In this document: positions 7,354-8,422 of the stretch, piece after piece
Numbering within the stretch: position 1 is the first letter of the stretch
Layout: each line of letters begins with the position of its first letter
DNA from: Comamonadaceae bacterium
Lineage (GTDB): Bacteria; Pseudomonadota; Gammaproteobacteria; Burkholderiales; Burkholderiaceae_C
DNA: 8,422 nt
Assembly (NCBI GenBank): GCA_947466165.1
Contig: CANIDW010000054.1
Coordinates: forward strand, 1 to 8,422
Direction of reading: 5' to 3'
The notes under the pieces: generated by a model
What the model was told of the DNA's origin: nothing
The model's database searches: none
Seen by the model: only the letters and a program-made list of their open reading frames with translations
Position numbers and translations under genes: made by a program

Positions 7354-8112
7354 TCAGGCGCAGGCCGCAGAAACAATACTCAAAAAATCGATCGCCTTGA
7401 GGGAAGCGCCACCAACCAGGCCCCCGTCAATGTCCGGCTGCGCCAGCAGCATGGCCGCATTGGCCGCGTTCATGCTGCCGCCATAAATGATCTTGACGCG
7501 GCTGGCGTTGGCACTGGCAGCGGCCAGTTGCGCACGCAGCACCGCATGCACCGCCTGCGCATCCTGGGGGCTGGCCGTTTTGCCGGTACCGATTGCCCAG
7601 ACCGGCTCGTAAGCCACCACAATTTCGCTGATGCAATGGCCATTGGCCTGGATCACCGCAGCGAGCTGGCGCTTAACGACTTCGGTGGTGCGTCCTGCAT
7701 CACGTTCGGCCAGCGTTTCGCCCACGCAGACGATAGGCGTGATGCCTTGCGCCAAAGCTTGCTGGGCTTTGGCAGCGACCAGCGCATCGGTCTCGCCGTG
7801 GTACTGACGTCGCTCCGAATGGCCGACGATGGCATAACGGCAGCCAAAATCTTTGAGCATGGCGGCGCTCACTTCACCCGTGAAAGCACCCGAAGGCTGG
7901 CTGGAGACATCTTGCGCGCCCAAGGCCACACCAGCCAAAGCCGGCAACTGACTCACCAGGGCAACAAACTGCGCCAGGTAAGGCGCAGGAATGCAAAGCG
8001 CCACATCACAAGCCGGCTTGGACGCGATGCCGGCGGCCAGCGCGCTCAGCAAGGCCTCGTTGCCGGCCAGGCTAGCGTTCATTTTCCAGTTTGCAGCGAT
8101 CAGTGCGGTCAT
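7354..8112 (-). CDS. tpiA: Triosephosphate isomerase
   Basis: This cytoplasmic TIM-barrel enzyme interconverts dihydroxyacetone phosphate and glyceraldehyde 3-phosphate in glycolysis and gluconeogenesis. The 252-residue product has the normal family length. Catalytic residues are all visible: Asn8 and Lys10 in ANWKMN, His98 in VGHSERR, and Glu169 in AYEPVWAIGTGKTA, which also holds the mobile loop 6. Phosphate-site stretches IIYGGSM (208-214) and GGLVGGASL (230-238) are present. The open frame extends 48 codons upstream into the oxidoreductase gene, but the conserved N-terminus begins at the ATG at 8112. That start overlaps the preceding TGA as ATGA, with a weak GAGAAG upstream, so translation is probably coupled to the upstream gene. 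Nothing is missing or odd in the protein. Confidence 0.98.
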   Translation of the reverse strand: MTALIAANWKMNASLAGNEALLSALAAGIASKPACDVALCIPAPYLAQFVALVSQLPALAGVALGAQDVSSQPSGAFTGEVSAAMLKDFGCRYAIVGHSERRQYHGETDALVAAKAQQALAQGITPIVCVGETLAERDAGRTTEVVKRQLAAVIQANGHCISEIVVAYEPVWAIGTGKTASPQDAQAVHAVLRAQLAAASANASRVKIIYGGSMNAANAAMLLAQPDIDGGLVGGASLKAIDFLSIVSAACA

Positions 8113-8422
8113 GATTGCTTCTCGCCCGACCAGGTCAAGATAATTTTTCCGATGTGTTGATTCGACTCCATCAGCGCATGCGCTTGGGCAGCCGCATCTG
8201 CCGCAAAGGTTTTGTAAATCACCGGCTTGATCGCACCGCTTTCCAGCAGCGGCCACACCTTGGCGCGCAGTGACTGGGCAATCGCCGTCTTGAAAGCAAT
8301 CGGCCTGGGCCGCAAGGTCGAGCCGGTGATGCTCAAGCGCTTGCGCAAAACCATGCCGGCATTGAACTCGGCCTTGACGCCGCCCTGCACCGCAATGATG
8401 ACCAGCCGGCCGTCTTCGGCCA
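8109..8422 (-). CDS. NAD(P)H quinone oxidoreductase, PIG3-like, C-terminal part
   Basis: This is the C-terminal 103 residues of a zinc-independent-type medium-chain dehydrogenase/reductase; the N-terminal half lies beyond the right edge. Visible are a strand of the nucleotide-binding fold (DGRLVIIAVQGG), then NAGMVLRKRLSITGSTLRPR, and the family C-terminus with AAAQAHALMESNQHIGKIIL. The pattern closely resembles the PIG3/TP53I3 subgroup of quinone oxidoreductases, which reduce quinones with NADPH. The nucleotide-binding glycines and any zinc ligands are outside the window, so cofactor and substrate cannot be read here; another quinone reductase or alcohol dehydrogenase subgroup is possible. 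Any start inside the window would be false, since the frame is open to the edge with conserved residues. The TGA overlaps the tpiA ATG by four bases, suggesting one transcript. Confidence 0.85.
   Translation of the reverse strand, partial: AEDGRLVIIAVQGGVKAEFNAGMVLRKRLSITGSTLRPRPIAFKTAIAQSLRAKVWPLLESGAIKPVIYKTFAADAAAQAHALMESNQHIGKIILTWSGEKQS

Noticed and set aside
7342..8160. A 272-codon plus-strand frame opposite tpiA.
   Set aside because: It covers tpiA almost exactly in antisense and has the low-information composition of a shadow frame; tpiA has all its catalytic residues.
8113..8256. Upstream 48-codon extension of tpiA.
   Set aside because: It overlaps the end of the oxidoreductase gene in another frame, and the conserved TPI N-terminus begins at 8112.
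1..8422. A search for mobile elements, CRISPR arrays, phage genes, defence systems or other accessory content.
   Set aside because: No transposase, integrase, regularly spaced repeat or unassigned protein was seen; conserved housekeeping genes on one strand fill the window.

Overview
The window is chromosomal housekeeping DNA from a betaproteobacterium, most likely order Burkholderiales and probably close to the Comamonadaceae. I base this on the family resemblance of the Nuo proteins as I remember them, the fairly high GC content, and the gene order quinone oxidoreductase - tpiA - secG - tRNA-Leu - nuoA, which is familiar from that group. No database search was possible, so the taxonomic placement is an inference.

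Every gene I can support lies on the minus strand, so transcription runs from high to low coordinates. From right to left the layout is: the C-terminal part of an MDR-superfamily quinone oxidoreductase (cut by the right edge); tpiA (triosephosphate isomerase), which overlaps it by ATGA; secG (Sec translocon subunit); a 115-base spacer with nested inverted repeats; a tRNA-Leu with anticodon GAG and encoded CCA; an 82-base spacer with a small hairpin; and then nuoA, nuoB, nuoC, nuoD, nuoE, nuoF and the first 611 codons of nuoG (cut by the left edge). No stretch longer than about 115 bases is without a gene.

The seven nuo genes encode the start of respiratory complex I (NADH:quinone oxidoreductase). 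NuoE, NuoF and NuoG form the NADH-oxidising module, with FMN and most of the Fe-S chain. NuoB, NuoC and NuoD form the connecting module, with cluster N2 and the quinone site. NuoA is the first membrane subunit in this order; nuoH to nuoN are expected beyond the left edge. NuoC and NuoD are separate proteins, unlike the fused form in E. coli, and NuoG has no N7 cluster motif. Both traits resemble the mitochondrial enzyme.

Several starts needed reassignment from the longest open frame: nuoA, nuoB, nuoC and tpiA all start well inside it, and nuoE appears to use TTG. I found no mobile element, CRISPR array, phage gene or unknown protein family, and I see no previously undescribed system here. The points worth a second look are small: the nuoD-nuoE spacer, the structured spacers around the tRNA, the missing N7 site, and the start-codon choices.
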